Shown: in pieces, positions 1-6,736 of the stretch
How positions within the stretch are numbered: position 1 is the first letter of the stretch
How the letters are laid out: each line of letters opens with the position of its first letter
Source: JBFGCT01 sp041581055
Lineage (GTDB): Bacteria; Actinomycetota; Acidimicrobiia; Acidimicrobiales; Ilumatobacteraceae
Assembly (NCBI GenBank): GCA_041581055.1
Contig: JBFGCT010000100.1
Span: 1-14,558, forward strand
DNA: 14,558 nt
Direction of reading: 5' to 3'
Program-made: the position numbers and the translations under genes
Notes under the pieces: generated by a model
What the model was told of the DNA's origin: nothing
The model's input: the letters and a program-made list of their open reading frames with translations, nothing else
The model's database searches: none

Positions 1-8
1 GGTCTCAT
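1..8 (-). CDS. Start of a truncated gene, probably an anti-sigma-type protein (partial at window edge)
   Basis: Only the first two codons and part of a third are present (ATG AGA CC on the minus strand, ATG at 8-6). The ATG overlaps the TGA stop of the upstream sigma factor gene as ATGA. The paralogous sigma gene at 2084-2611 overlaps its downstream anti-sigma gene in exactly the same way, so by analogy this is probably the anti-sigma partner of the left-hand sigma factor. The protein itself lies outside the window, so the identity is inference from gene order only. Confidence 0.45.
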
Positions 9-532
9 GCGCCGCGGTCTTCGTCGGGGAGCTGTTCGGCGCGGGCGGCGCGGAGCCGGGCGCGGGCGCGGTGGAGGCGGACGGCGACCGCGTTCTGCTT
101 GATGCCCAGGGCGAGGGCGATCTCGGGGGTGGACAGGTCGTAGGGGCCGGCCAGGATCAGGATCTCCTGGTCGGCCTCTCCGATGCTGGCGAAGGCGGTC
201 TTGAGGATGTCGAGGTCTTCGATCGACATCTCGTCGCCGTCGAGCATGGTGGCCGAGTCGGGTCGGAGGTCGACGAGTTGTCCGACGAAGTTGAGCGCCC
301 GCCGTGATCTGCGGTGGCGGCTGCGCACGACGTTGCGGGCGACGCCGATCAGCCAGCCCCGCGCCCAGTCCTCGGGCAGGTCGGCGAACCGGCGCCAGGC
401 GACGACGAAGGTGTCAGCGACGATGTCGTCGACTTCGGAGCTGGGCACGCACACCGACGCGTAGCTGCGGACCGCGGCGTAGTGCGCTCGGTACAGGTCG
501 GTGAACGCGGCCTCGGCCGGGCGCGGGCCCAC
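5..532 (-). CDS. ECF (group 4) RNA polymerase sigma factor, copy A
   Basis: This 175-residue protein has the two-domain layout of extracytoplasmic-function sigma factors. A sigma-70 region 2 spans about residues 10-76, with the core-binding stretch SEVDDIVADTF near 32-42 and a basic, Trp/Arg-rich DNA-facing helix (ARGWLIGVARNVVRSR) near 57-72. A sigma-70 region 4 helix-turn-helix spans about 115-162, ending VRLHRARARLR. It should direct RNA polymerase to a small regulon, probably including its own promoter. The start is GTG at 532; the ribosome-binding site is weak. It is about two thirds identical over its whole length, without gaps, to the sigma factor at 2084-2611. Its stop overlaps the ATG of the next gene (ATGA), which suggests translational coupling to a presumed anti-sigma factor. 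The ECF subgroup and inducing signal cannot be read from the sequence. Confidence 0.93.
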   Translation of the reverse strand: MGPRPAEAAFTDLYRAHYAAVRSYASVCVPSSEVDDIVADTFVVAWRRFADLPEDWARGWLIGVARNVVRSRHRRSRRALNFVGQLVDLRPDSATMLDGDEMSIEDLDILKTAFASIGEADQEILILAGPYDLSTPEIALALGIKQNAVAVRLHRARARLRAARAEQLPDEDRGA

Positions 533-563
533 CGTGTCGTCTCTCGCTCGGCGCTCGGTGACA

Positions 564-605
564 GTCAGGATGTACAGAAGTGTCCGGCCGCGCGGCGTTC
601 TTACA
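564..605 (-). promoter_or_regulatory. Candidate ECF promoter/operator of sigma copy A
   Basis: On the minus strand this reads TGTAAGAACG-N9-CGGACA-N-TTC-N3-ACAT-N-C-N-GAC, and the same pattern with identical spacing occurs at 2642-2683 before the paralogous sigma gene. It ends 31 nt before the GTG start. AGAAC with a 16-nt spacer and [C/G]TTC would fit an ECF-type -35/-10 pair, but other assignments are possible. Conservation could partly reflect the gene duplication. Confidence 0.55.
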
Positions 606-671
606 TGGGAGGGCTCACCGCCCGCGGTCTTCTCAGCCGGAACGGTGGCGGTCGACCGCGTCGACGACCTA

Positions 672-703
672 CTCGGGCCGGCCGGACGACCGGCCGGCCC
701 GAG
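672..703 (-). terminator. Strong hairpin terminator after the sigma/anti-sigma/crystallin operon
   Basis: A perfect 14-bp GC-rich stem (672-685 with 690-703) closes a 4-base loop. It starts 31 bases past the stop of the crystallin-like gene in its direction of transcription. There is no T-tract on either side, as is common for actinobacterial terminators. It separates the right-hand operon from the promoter of sigma copy A. Confidence 0.75.
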
Positions 704-734
704 CGGGCGTTTCGTCGCGTGTTGTCCTTTCGCG

Positions 735-1310
735 TCAGTAGATGTAGACGCTGGACAGCACGTTGTCCCAACCCCAGCCCATGGTCGAGCGCTGGGCCCA
801 GGCCCAGTACGGGCCCGGATACGTGCTGCCGCCGCCGTAGCTGCCGGAGCGGAACGTCACCGCGCAACCGCCGATCTTGAAGCTCGACACGGTGTTGTCG
901 AAGCCGAACCAGGACAGCGTCAGCCAGGTGCCGCGCGAGGTGAGGTACAGCGCCGGGGTGCTGTAGTAGTTGTACTTGTACAGCCGCAGGTAGCTCCCGC
1001 ACGAGGCGTAGCCGTTGGCGGCCGACGGGTAGTCGCCGCCCCCGTTCCGGTCGAGCCCGTGGGCCTTGTCCATCGCCCGCTCGCTGCGGTAGCAGGTGAC
1101 CTCGAGGTCCTCGGCCACGTGGCACGCCTGCGCGGCGCCCCAGCCCTTCTGCAGGTCGATCGTTCGGCCCTCGAAGGTGGCGCGACCCCGCTGGAGCGAG
1201 ACGTCGGGTGGCTGTCCTTGGTCGACGGCGCCGGCGTCGGTCGGGGCGATGACGGCGATTGCGCCCATCGCGACGGCCAGGAGGGCGCGCGCGGTCAGAG
1301 TGAGTTGCAT
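735..1310 (-). CDS. Secreted beta/gamma-crystallin-like protein
   Basis: This 191-residue protein begins with a signal peptide (about 1-28: charged start, hydrophobic LLAVAMGAIAVIA, cleavage near GAVD). The mature protein has an N-terminal segment with C63 and C73, and a C-terminal domain of about 90 residues rich in Tyr, Trp and Gly. That domain contains DNTVSS (138-143) and DNVLSS (182-187), each matching the N/D-N/D-X-X-S/T-S calcium-binding motif of beta/gamma-crystallin Greek keys. Their spacing (44 residues) fits two Greek keys in one domain. By family knowledge such secreted domains bind Ca2+, and some actinobacterial relatives inhibit peptidases; which applies here is not visible. The ATG is preceded by AAGGGA at good spacing. 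It lies 39 nt after the anti-sigma-like gene and probably shares its transcript, so it may be an output of the sigma system. Confidence 0.75.
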   Translation of the reverse strand: MQLTLTARALLAVAMGAIAVIAPTDAGAVDQGQPPDVSLQRGRATFEGRTIDLQKGWGAAQACHVAEDLEVTCYRSERAMDKAHGLDRNGGGDYPSAANGYASCGSYLRLYKYNYYSTPALYLTSRGTWLTLSWFGFDNTVSSFKIGGCAVTFRSGSYGGGSTYPGPYWAWAQRSTMGWGWDNVLSSVYIY

Positions 1311-1349
1311 GGGGTTCCCTTTCGGATTGTTGTTGACGGAAACTGCGCG

Positions 1350-2087
1350 TCAGCCCCGGCGGACGGGCCTGACAAAGGCCGTGGTTGTCTCGATGTCGAG
1401 CGCCACGGATGCGCAGGGTTCGTCGGCACTGAACGTGCCGGCGATTGTGATGGTCCACCCGCTGAGCCCGAACTTGTCGAGGACTCGTTTGGTCTCCGGT
1501 TCCGCTTCGGAGGGTGGCACACAACGATTACTTGGAAGGAAGATCTCTCTGAGCTCGCGGTCGGCGTCGGTGACCGCTTGCGCCAGGTCCCGAGGCGACG
1601 GCGGCGCGTACTCGGTGAGGCCGAGCTCGTCGCACAGCTCGTCGCCGCCCGGGATCACCGCCGCGACACCATCGCCGGTGACGCAGACCCGGAGCTCGTC
1701 GGCCGGGGAGAGGACGCCGAGCGCGCCGGTCGACCATTCCGGCGCGCACAACTCGGCGGGGTCGGTCTCGCCGTCCCACCCGATCTGCACCGCGACCGCG
1801 GGTTCGAGCGCGGCGTCCGAGTAGCAGGAGACCACGTTGGACGTGTCGGGCCGCCGGTTCCAGATGGCGGCCACCGCGCCGCCCGTGACGAGGGCGGCGA
1901 CGACGACCGCGCCGCCGATGGCCCGGCGCCGGCGGCGGGCGGCGTCGAGCGAGATGACGTTGCCGCCCTCGGCGAACACCCGCTCGAGGATCTGCGCGGC
2001 GACGGGGTCGTTGTCGATGTCGGTCGGCTCGGACCAGCCCTCCGGCGGCTCGAGCCGGTCGAACATCTCGATCGGGTCGACGTTCAT
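1350..2087 (-). CDS. Membrane-anchored anti-sigma-factor-like protein
   Basis: This 245-residue protein has a cytoplasmic N-terminal segment of about 50 residues, an arginine cluster (51-55) and one transmembrane helix (about 56-76), followed by an extracytoplasmic domain of about 165 residues. This is the usual topology of anti-sigma factors, with the N-terminal part holding the sigma factor and the outer domain sensing. No HxxxCxxC zinc motif is present in the cytoplasmic part. The outer domain has six cysteines (88, 114, 135, 152, 189, 225), so up to three disulfides are possible. The ATG overlaps the TGA of the upstream sigma gene, implying coupled translation and stoichiometric production. 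The role rests on position, topology and size rather than on a recognised domain; a lineage-specific secreted-domain protein of unknown function is the alternative. Confidence 0.7.
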   Translation of the reverse strand: MNVDPIEMFDRLEPPEGWSEPTDIDNDPVAAQILERVFAEGGNVISLDAARRRRRAIGGAVVVAALVTGGAVAAIWNRRPDTSNVVSCYSDAALEPAVAVQIGWDGETDPAELCAPEWSTGALGVLSPADELRVCVTGDGVAAVIPGGDELCDELGLTEYAPPSPRDLAQAVTDADRELREIFLPSNRCVPPSEAEPETKRVLDKFGLSGWTITIAGTFSADEPCASVALDIETTTAFVRPVRRG

Positions 2088-2611
2088 GCCGCCTCACCCC
2101 CGTCGGACATCTGAGCCGCGTAGGCCTCTCGAAGTCGGGTGCGGGCCCGGTGGAGGCGGACGCCGACCGCGTTCGGCTTGACGCCGAAGGCGAGCGCGAT
2201 CTCGTCGGTCGGCAGGCCGTACGGCCCGGCGAGGAGCAGCATCTCCTGGTCGTTCGGCTTGAGCTTGCCGAACGCCCGCTTGAACGCGTCGATGTCCTCG
2301 ACCGAGAGATCTTCGCCCTGCAGCTTGGTGACCCCGTCGGGCCGCAGGTTGATCAGCTGCTCGACGAAGTTGGTCGCCCGCCGCAGCTTCCGGTTCCGGC
2401 TCCGCACGACGTTACGGGCGACGCCGATCAGCCAGCCCCGCGCCCAGTCGTCGGGCATGTCGGCGAACCGCCGCCACGCGACCAGGAACGTGTCGGAGAC
2501 GATGTCGTCGACCTCGGAGTGCGGGACGCAGACGGACGCGTAGCTCCGCACCGCCGCGTAGTGCGACCGGTAGAGCACCGTGAACTCGGCCTCGCTCTGG
2601 CCCGGAGTCAC
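2084..2611 (-). CDS. ECF (group 4) RNA polymerase sigma factor, copy B
   Basis: This 175-residue ECF sigma factor has region 2 at about residues 10-76 (SEVDDIVSDTF; ARGWLIGVARNVVRSR) and region 4 at about 115-162 (TDEIALAFGVKPNAV; VRLHRARTRLR). The GTG start at 2611 is preceded by a good purine-rich ribosome-binding site (GAGAGGGGG). It is the paralogue of the sigma factor at 5-532. Conservation is strongest in the region 2 DNA-facing helix and the region 4 recognition helix, suggesting overlapping promoter specificity. It heads a probable three-gene operon: sigma factor, anti-sigma-like protein (ATGA overlap) and secreted crystallin-like protein. A patterned upstream element shared with copy A suggests autoregulation or cross-regulation. 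Confidence 0.94.
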   Translation of the reverse strand: MTPGQSEAEFTVLYRSHYAAVRSYASVCVPHSEVDDIVSDTFLVAWRRFADMPDDWARGWLIGVARNVVRSRNRKLRRATNFVEQLINLRPDGVTKLQGEDLSVEDIDAFKRAFGKLKPNDQEMLLLAGPYGLPTDEIALAFGVKPNAVGVRLHRARTRLREAYAAQMSDGGEAA

Positions 2612-2641
2612 AGTGCCCCCTCTCGAGCTTGTCTTTCATCC

Positions 2642-2683
2642 GTCCGTATGTCGCGAACTGTCCGCTCGATCCCCGTTCTTACA
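2642..2683 (-). promoter_or_regulatory. Candidate ECF promoter/operator of sigma copy B
   Basis: This is the second copy of the minus-strand pattern TGTAAGAACG-N9-CGGACA-N-TTC-N3-ACAT-N-C-N-GAC found at 564-605. It ends 30 nt before the GTG start, against 31 nt in the other copy. The filler positions differ clearly while the blocks and spacing are kept, as expected for a functional site. Exact -35/-10 assignment is uncertain. Confidence 0.55.
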
Positions 2684-2744
2684 CGCCGCGGCCGTGATCG
2701 CTCAACCGAATTGCCGCCCGCCGGTTCGCGAGCAGCCCCGCCCA

Positions 2745-2750
2745 TACTGT
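2745..2750 (+). promoter_or_regulatory. Putative -10 element of a leaderless glnS transcript
   Basis: TACTGT matches TANNNT. It ends 6 bases before the ATG at 2757, so the predicted transcription start is the A of the ATG. No Shine-Dalgarno sequence lies before the ATG, which fits leaderless translation. No convincing -35 was seen. Confidence 0.5.
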
Positions 2751-2756
2751 TCCGGC

Positions 2757-4445
2757 ATGAGTGAGATCATCGACGAACACCGCGATTTCGTCCGCGAGCT
2801 GGTCGCCGCCGACGGGGCGGCCGGCACGTTCGGCGGGCGGGTCCAGACCCGATTTCCCCCCGAGCCCAACGGCTATCTGCACATCGGCCACGCGAAGGCG
2901 ATCACGCTCAACTTCGCGCTCGCCGACGAGTTCGGCGGCGTCTGCAACCTGCGCTTCGACGACACGAACCCCGTCGCCGAGGAGGCGCGCTTCGTCGAGG
3001 GCATCCTCGACGACATCGACTGGCTCGGCTGTCGCCCCGACGCCGAGCCGCTGTACGCCAGCGACTACTTCGAGCAGCTCCACGAATGGGCCCGGTTGCT
3101 GATCGAGCGCGGGCTGGCCTTCGTCGACGAGCAGGACGCGGCGACGATCTCGGCCCAGCGGGGCGGATATGGCCAGCCGGGCGTCGAGAGCCCGTTCCGT
3201 GACCGGCCCGTCGAGGAGAGCGTGGAGGCGTTCGAGCGGATGCGGGCCGGCGAGGTCGCCGAGGGGGCGATGGTGCTGCGGGCCAAGATCGACATGCAGC
3301 ACGAGAACATGCAGCTGCGCGACCCGGTGATGTACCGCGTCCTGCACGAGCCCCACCACCGCACCGGTGACCGCTGGAACATCTACCCGACCTACGACTG
3401 GGCGCACGGCCAGAGCGACGCGATCGAGGGCGTCACCCACTCGCTGTGCACGCTCGAGTTCGACAGCCACCGCCCGTTGTACGACTGGTACCTCGAGCGG
3501 TTGCCGCTCCCGCACGACAAGCCGCGGCAGACCGAGTTCGCCCGTCTGGAGCTGACGCACACCGTCACGTCCAAGCGCAAGCTGGCCGCACTCGTCGAGG
3601 ACGGCACGGTCGACGGTTGGGACGACCCGCGGATGCCGACGCTGCGCGGGTTGCGCCGCCGCGGCTACCCGCCGAGCGCAATCCGCGAGTTCTGCTCGTT
3701 CATCGGCGTCGCCCGCACCAACAGCCGCAACCAGATCGAGCTGCTCGAGTCGTTCGTGCGCACCGAGCTGAACGCCACGGCGATGCGCCGGATGGCGGTG
3801 CTGCGCCCGCTGAAGGTCGTGATCACGAACTGGCCGAGCGAGGACGGAGCGCCCGTCGTCGAGTGGATGGAGCTGGTCAACAACCCCGAGAACGACTCCG
3901 ACGGCACCCGCTCGGTGGCGTTCTCCGGCGAGTTGTGGATCGAGCGCGACGACTTCTCCGCCGACCCGCCGCCGAAGTACTTCCGGCTGTCACCGGGGCG
4001 CGAGGTGCGCCTGCGCGGCGCCTACTTCATCACCGCGACCGACTACGTCACCGACGACGACGGCAGCGTCGTCGAGGTGCGGGCGACGTACGACCCCGCG
4101 ACGCGAGGCGGCAGCGCCCCCGACGGCCGCAAGGTCAAGTCGACGATGCACTGGGCGTCGGCGGCCCACGCGGTGGACGCCACCGTCGCCCTGTACGACC
4201 GGTTGTTCACGGCCGAGGTGCCCGGCGAGGCGACCGGTGACGTCTTCGACGACCTCAACCCGAGCTCGCGGGAGCTGGTGCACGGCTGCCAGGTCGAGCC
4301 GATCCTCGCCGAGACCGAGCCCGGCCAGGTCGTGCAGTTCGAGCGGCTGGGCTACTTCGCCGCCGACCTCGACGCACCGATGCTGTTCCATCGCACGGTC
4401 GGCCTGCGCGACGAGTGGGCCAACATCCAAAAGCGCGCCCGCTGA
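2757..4445 (+). CDS. glnS: Glutaminyl-tRNA synthetase
   Basis: This enzyme charges tRNA-Gln with glutamine in the cytoplasm, using ATP. The 562-residue length is close to the roughly 554 of E. coli GlnRS. Class I signatures are clear: PPEPNGYLHIGH (34-45, HIGH motif), LRFDDTNP (65-72), and YDWAHGQSDAIEGVTHS (213-229), which is typical of GlnRS rather than GluRS. The KMSKS-equivalent is VTSKRK (270-275), with Thr where many GlnRS have Met. The C-terminal two-barrel anticodon-binding domain occupies about 345-550 and ends GLRDEWANIQKRAR. An in-frame open stretch extends upstream to 2580, but the conserved protein starts at ATG 2757, directly behind a TANNNT box. Many actinobacteria lack GlnRS and make Gln-tRNA by amidating Glu-tRNA-Gln with GatCAB, so its presence is informative. 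Confidence 0.97.
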   Translation: MSEIIDEHRDFVRELVAADGAAGTFGGRVQTRFPPEPNGYLHIGHAKAITLNFALADEFGGVCNLRFDDTNPVAEEARFVEGILDDIDWLGCRPDAEPLYASDYFEQLHEWARLLIERGLAFVDEQDAATISAQRGGYGQPGVESPFRDRPVEESVEAFERMRAGEVAEGAMVLRAKIDMQHENMQLRDPVMYRVLHEPHHRTGDRWNIYPTYDWAHGQSDAIEGVTHSLCTLEFDSHRPLYDWYLERLPLPHDKPRQTEFARLELTHTVTSKRKLAALVEDGTVDGWDDPRMPTLRGLRRRGYPPSAIREFCSFIGVARTNSRNQIELLESFVRTELNATAMRRMAVLRPLKVVITNWPSEDGAPVVEWMELVNNPENDSDGTRSVAFSGELWIERDDFSADPPPKYFRLSPGREVRLRGAYFITATDYVTDDDGSVVEVRATYDPATRGGSAPDGRKVKSTMHWASAAHAVDATVALYDRLFTAEVPGEATGDVFDDLNPSSRELVHGCQVEPILAETEPGQVVQFERLGYFAADLDAPMLFHRTVGLRDEWANIQKRAR

Positions 4446-4456
4446 ACAACGCGAAC

Positions 4457-4511
4457 CCCGAAACTCCGCGGGCTCGTCGCGCTCAGCGCAAGCATCCGCG
4501 AAGATTTCGGG
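4457..4511. terminator. Inverted repeat between convergent genes, possible bidirectional terminator
   Basis: CCCGAAA at 4457-4463 pairs with TTTCGGG at 4505-4511. Inside it CGCGG (4467-4471) can pair with CCGCG (4496-4500), with internal loops. It lies in the 100-base gap between the facing stops of glnS and the beta-propeller gene. The stem is interrupted and there is no long T-tract, so confidence is modest. Confidence 0.4.
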
Positions 4512-4545
4512 TGGGTGGGGTCGGCTGACGGGTCGGCTGAGCGCG

Positions 4546-6642
4546 TCAGCCCTCCCAGTACCAGTAGCAGCCGTACTCCTCGGGGTCGCCCCAGGAGACC
4601 GAGTCACGGGGCTCGAGCGTGAGGCGGTCGGAGAACTTCAGCTGGTCGAGGCCGACGGTGACGAGCTCGTCGCCGATGGCGATCGAGCGCTGCATCGGGT
4701 TCCAACAGCCGGTGTCGTTGCGGGCCTCGTGGTTGACCACGCCGCGTGCCGACAGTGTCCGCCCGTCGAGCGAGACGACGACGGCGCCGCCCCCGGCGCC
4801 GGTGATCCCCTCGGCGATGCAGACGTCGTTCGGGCCGCAGTCGCCCCATCCCGGCGACACCGGCAGCACGATCGTGCCGTCGGCCGCCCAGAAGAGGAAC
4901 GCCTTGTGGTCCCATTCGACCTCGCTGTAGCCGCCGATCGGCAAGGTGTCGATCCGCTGCGGGTTCTGCGGGTCGCTGACGTCGAAGAGGCTGAGCTGGG
5001 TGCCCAGCGTCTGGCCGCGGTCGGTCGCGTCCTGGCCGACGCCGAGCAGCAGGCCCTCGCCGACCGGATGGAGATAGGCGGAGTACCCGGGGATCTTCAG
5101 CTCGCCCTGGAGCACCGGGTTGGCCGGATCGGACAGGTCGAGCACGTACAGCGGGTCGATCTGGCGGAACGTCACGACGTAGGCGGTCTCGCCGAGGAAG
5201 CGGACGGCGTAGATCCGCTCGCCCTTGCCGAGGCCGCCGATCGAGGAGATCGCCTCGAGCTCGTCGCCATCGGGTCGGAGCACGGTCACCATCGACTCGC
5301 TCTCGCCGCCGCGGCGGCGCCAGTCCTCGAGCGTCGTGGCGACCCGCAGATCGCCGTTGAACTCGCTCATCGCGAATTGGTTGAGCAGGTGGCCCTCGAC
5401 CTCACCCGACGCGACATACGACGCGTCGGTGCCCTCGCCGAGGTCGAACTTGTGGATCAGTGTCGGCGGCGGGCTGGGCTCGGCGGGGGGCGTCTGGCCC
5501 TGGTCGTCGACGACGACCTCCCAGCGGCCGAACTGCCAATCCCAGTTCTGGGTGGCGATGTACAGGTTGTCGGTCGAGGCGTAGACGGTCTGGCCGGTCG
5601 ACACGATGCCGGCGGAGCCGACCGGGACGGCGTCGCCCTGCATGTCGACCGAGGCGATCCACGTCAATCCGAGCCCGGCGAAGTCGCGCGGCGCGGCGAC
5701 GTCGCCGCAGTCGAGGATCGGCCGCATCGCGTCGAAGCTGCCGTCGCCAGCCTCGTCGAACCAGCGGGGGAGCCAGTCCTCGACCGAGGACTCCCCGATG
5801 ACCTGCCGGTTGCGCTCGAGCGCCCGCTCGTCGTCGAGTCCGAACTCGTTGGGTTGGACGAAGTCGAGCCGCTGGCCGAACGACGTCGAAACGACGAGCC
5901 GGGCGACTCCGTCGACCGAGCGGGTGGCGAGGATCTGGCCCTCGAGGTGGGAGCGGCGCAGCAGGGTCGGGGCGGCCGGGTCGGTCACGTCGTAGAGCGA
6001 CACGATCGTGTCGGCGGAACCCGTCCAGCTCGATGTCACGACCAGCAGCCGGCTGCCGTCGAGCAGCAGCTGGTGCGCGCCGTTCGGCAGGTCGGGCCGG
6101 GACACGACCGCCGCGTCGGCCACCGAGACGATCCGCAGGCCGTCCTGATTGGCGACGTACACGAACTCGCCGTCGGTCTCGACGATGTCGCCCTCGTCGA
6201 CGCCGACCTCCTGGGTGTTGGTCCCGGAGAAGTCGACGCCGGCGCGCGCCCCGCCGTCGGAGGGTTGCGCGAGCGCCGGTTCCGCGTCGGTCGTCGCGGT
6301 CGCCTCTTCGGCGAACGCGACGTCGTCGAGGTAATACCCGCCGCCGCCGTCGAGGCCCCACGGCCCGACGCGGGCCGACGCCTCGCCCCGCATGTAGTCG
6401 AGCAACGCCGGGCAGTCGCCGAAGAACCCGAGCCGGGACGAGCCGAACGGGTGCGGTTGCACGCCGGTCGTCCCCGGATCGGTGGTCGCGACCGTCGGGA
6501 GCGTGGACGGCGTGGCGCTCGTCGTCGGCGGAGTGGTCGGGTCCGACCGTCCGGTCGAGACCGGGTCGGGGTCGTCAGCGGTGCACGCCGCGGCCGCCAA
6601 CATCGCCGTGAGGGCCAGTGGGGTGAGGAGTTCACGCTTCAT
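4546..6642 (-). CDS. Secreted beta-propeller domain lipoprotein
   Basis: This 698-residue protein starts with a lipoprotein-type signal (hydrophobic segment 5-19, AAAAC with Cys20 as the probable lipidated residue). A Thr/Pro-rich linker (about 22-60) follows, then a large domain recognised as the Beta_propel type (distantly WD40-like; Pfam name from memory). The hallmark is TNTQEVGVDEGDIVETDGEF at about 141-160, followed by blade-like repeats such as VYVANQDGLRIV, VSLYDVTDPAAP, LYVLDLSDPANP and LSLFDVSDPQNP. It probably sits on the outer face of the membrane or cell wall. The biochemical function of this family is unknown; several blades carry Asp-rich loops. ATG 6642 has AAAGG at good spacing. 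The gene lies 94 nt after an F420-type oxidoreductase gene on the same strand, with a hairpin between. Confidence 0.88.
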   Translation of the reverse strand: MKRELLTPLALTAMLAAAACTADDPDPVSTGRSDPTTPPTTSATPSTLPTVATTDPGTTGVQPHPFGSSRLGFFGDCPALLDYMRGEASARVGPWGLDGGGGYYLDDVAFAEEATATTDAEPALAQPSDGGARAGVDFSGTNTQEVGVDEGDIVETDGEFVYVANQDGLRIVSVADAAVVSRPDLPNGAHQLLLDGSRLLVVTSSWTGSADTIVSLYDVTDPAAPTLLRRSHLEGQILATRSVDGVARLVVSTSFGQRLDFVQPNEFGLDDERALERNRQVIGESSVEDWLPRWFDEAGDGSFDAMRPILDCGDVAAPRDFAGLGLTWIASVDMQGDAVPVGSAGIVSTGQTVYASTDNLYIATQNWDWQFGRWEVVVDDQGQTPPAEPSPPPTLIHKFDLGEGTDASYVASGEVEGHLLNQFAMSEFNGDLRVATTLEDWRRRGGESESMVTVLRPDGDELEAISSIGGLGKGERIYAVRFLGETAYVVTFRQIDPLYVLDLSDPANPVLQGELKIPGYSAYLHPVGEGLLLGVGQDATDRGQTLGTQLSLFDVSDPQNPQRIDTLPIGGYSEVEWDHKAFLFWAADGTIVLPVSPGWGDCGPNDVCIAEGITGAGGGAVVVSLDGRTLSARGVVNHEARNDTGCWNPMQRSIAIGDELVTVGLDQLKFSDRLTLEPRDSVSWGDPEEYGCYWYWEG

Positions 6643-6661
6643 GTGACCTTTGACGCACCAC

Positions 6662-6688
6662 GGCGCCCGGCGGTTCCCGCCCGGCGCC
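6662..6688 (-). terminator. GC hairpin between the oxidoreductase and beta-propeller genes
   Basis: Bases 6662-6673 pair with 6677-6688 (11 of 12 pairs, one C-C mismatch) around a three-base loop. The hairpin starts 49 bases past the stop of the upstream oxidoreductase gene and ends 20 bases before the beta-propeller ATG. It has no T-tract. It could end the upstream transcript or act as a 5' leader structure of the lipoprotein gene. Confidence 0.4.
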
Positions 6689-6736
6689 TGCTTCTCGGCA
6701 GTTCGCCCTTGATGCGTCGGCCGACGACGCCGCCCG

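Noticed and set aside
501..2114. 537-codon plus-strand open frame across the sigma/crystallin region
   Set aside because: Its composition is that of a GC-frame shadow, and it is antisense to three genes with good starts, family motifs and translational coupling.
2580..2756. N-terminal extension of glnS to 2580
   Set aside because: The extra 59 residues have no GlnRS similarity and would overlap the divergent sigma gene and its promoter. ATG 2757 gives the normal length and follows a -10 box.
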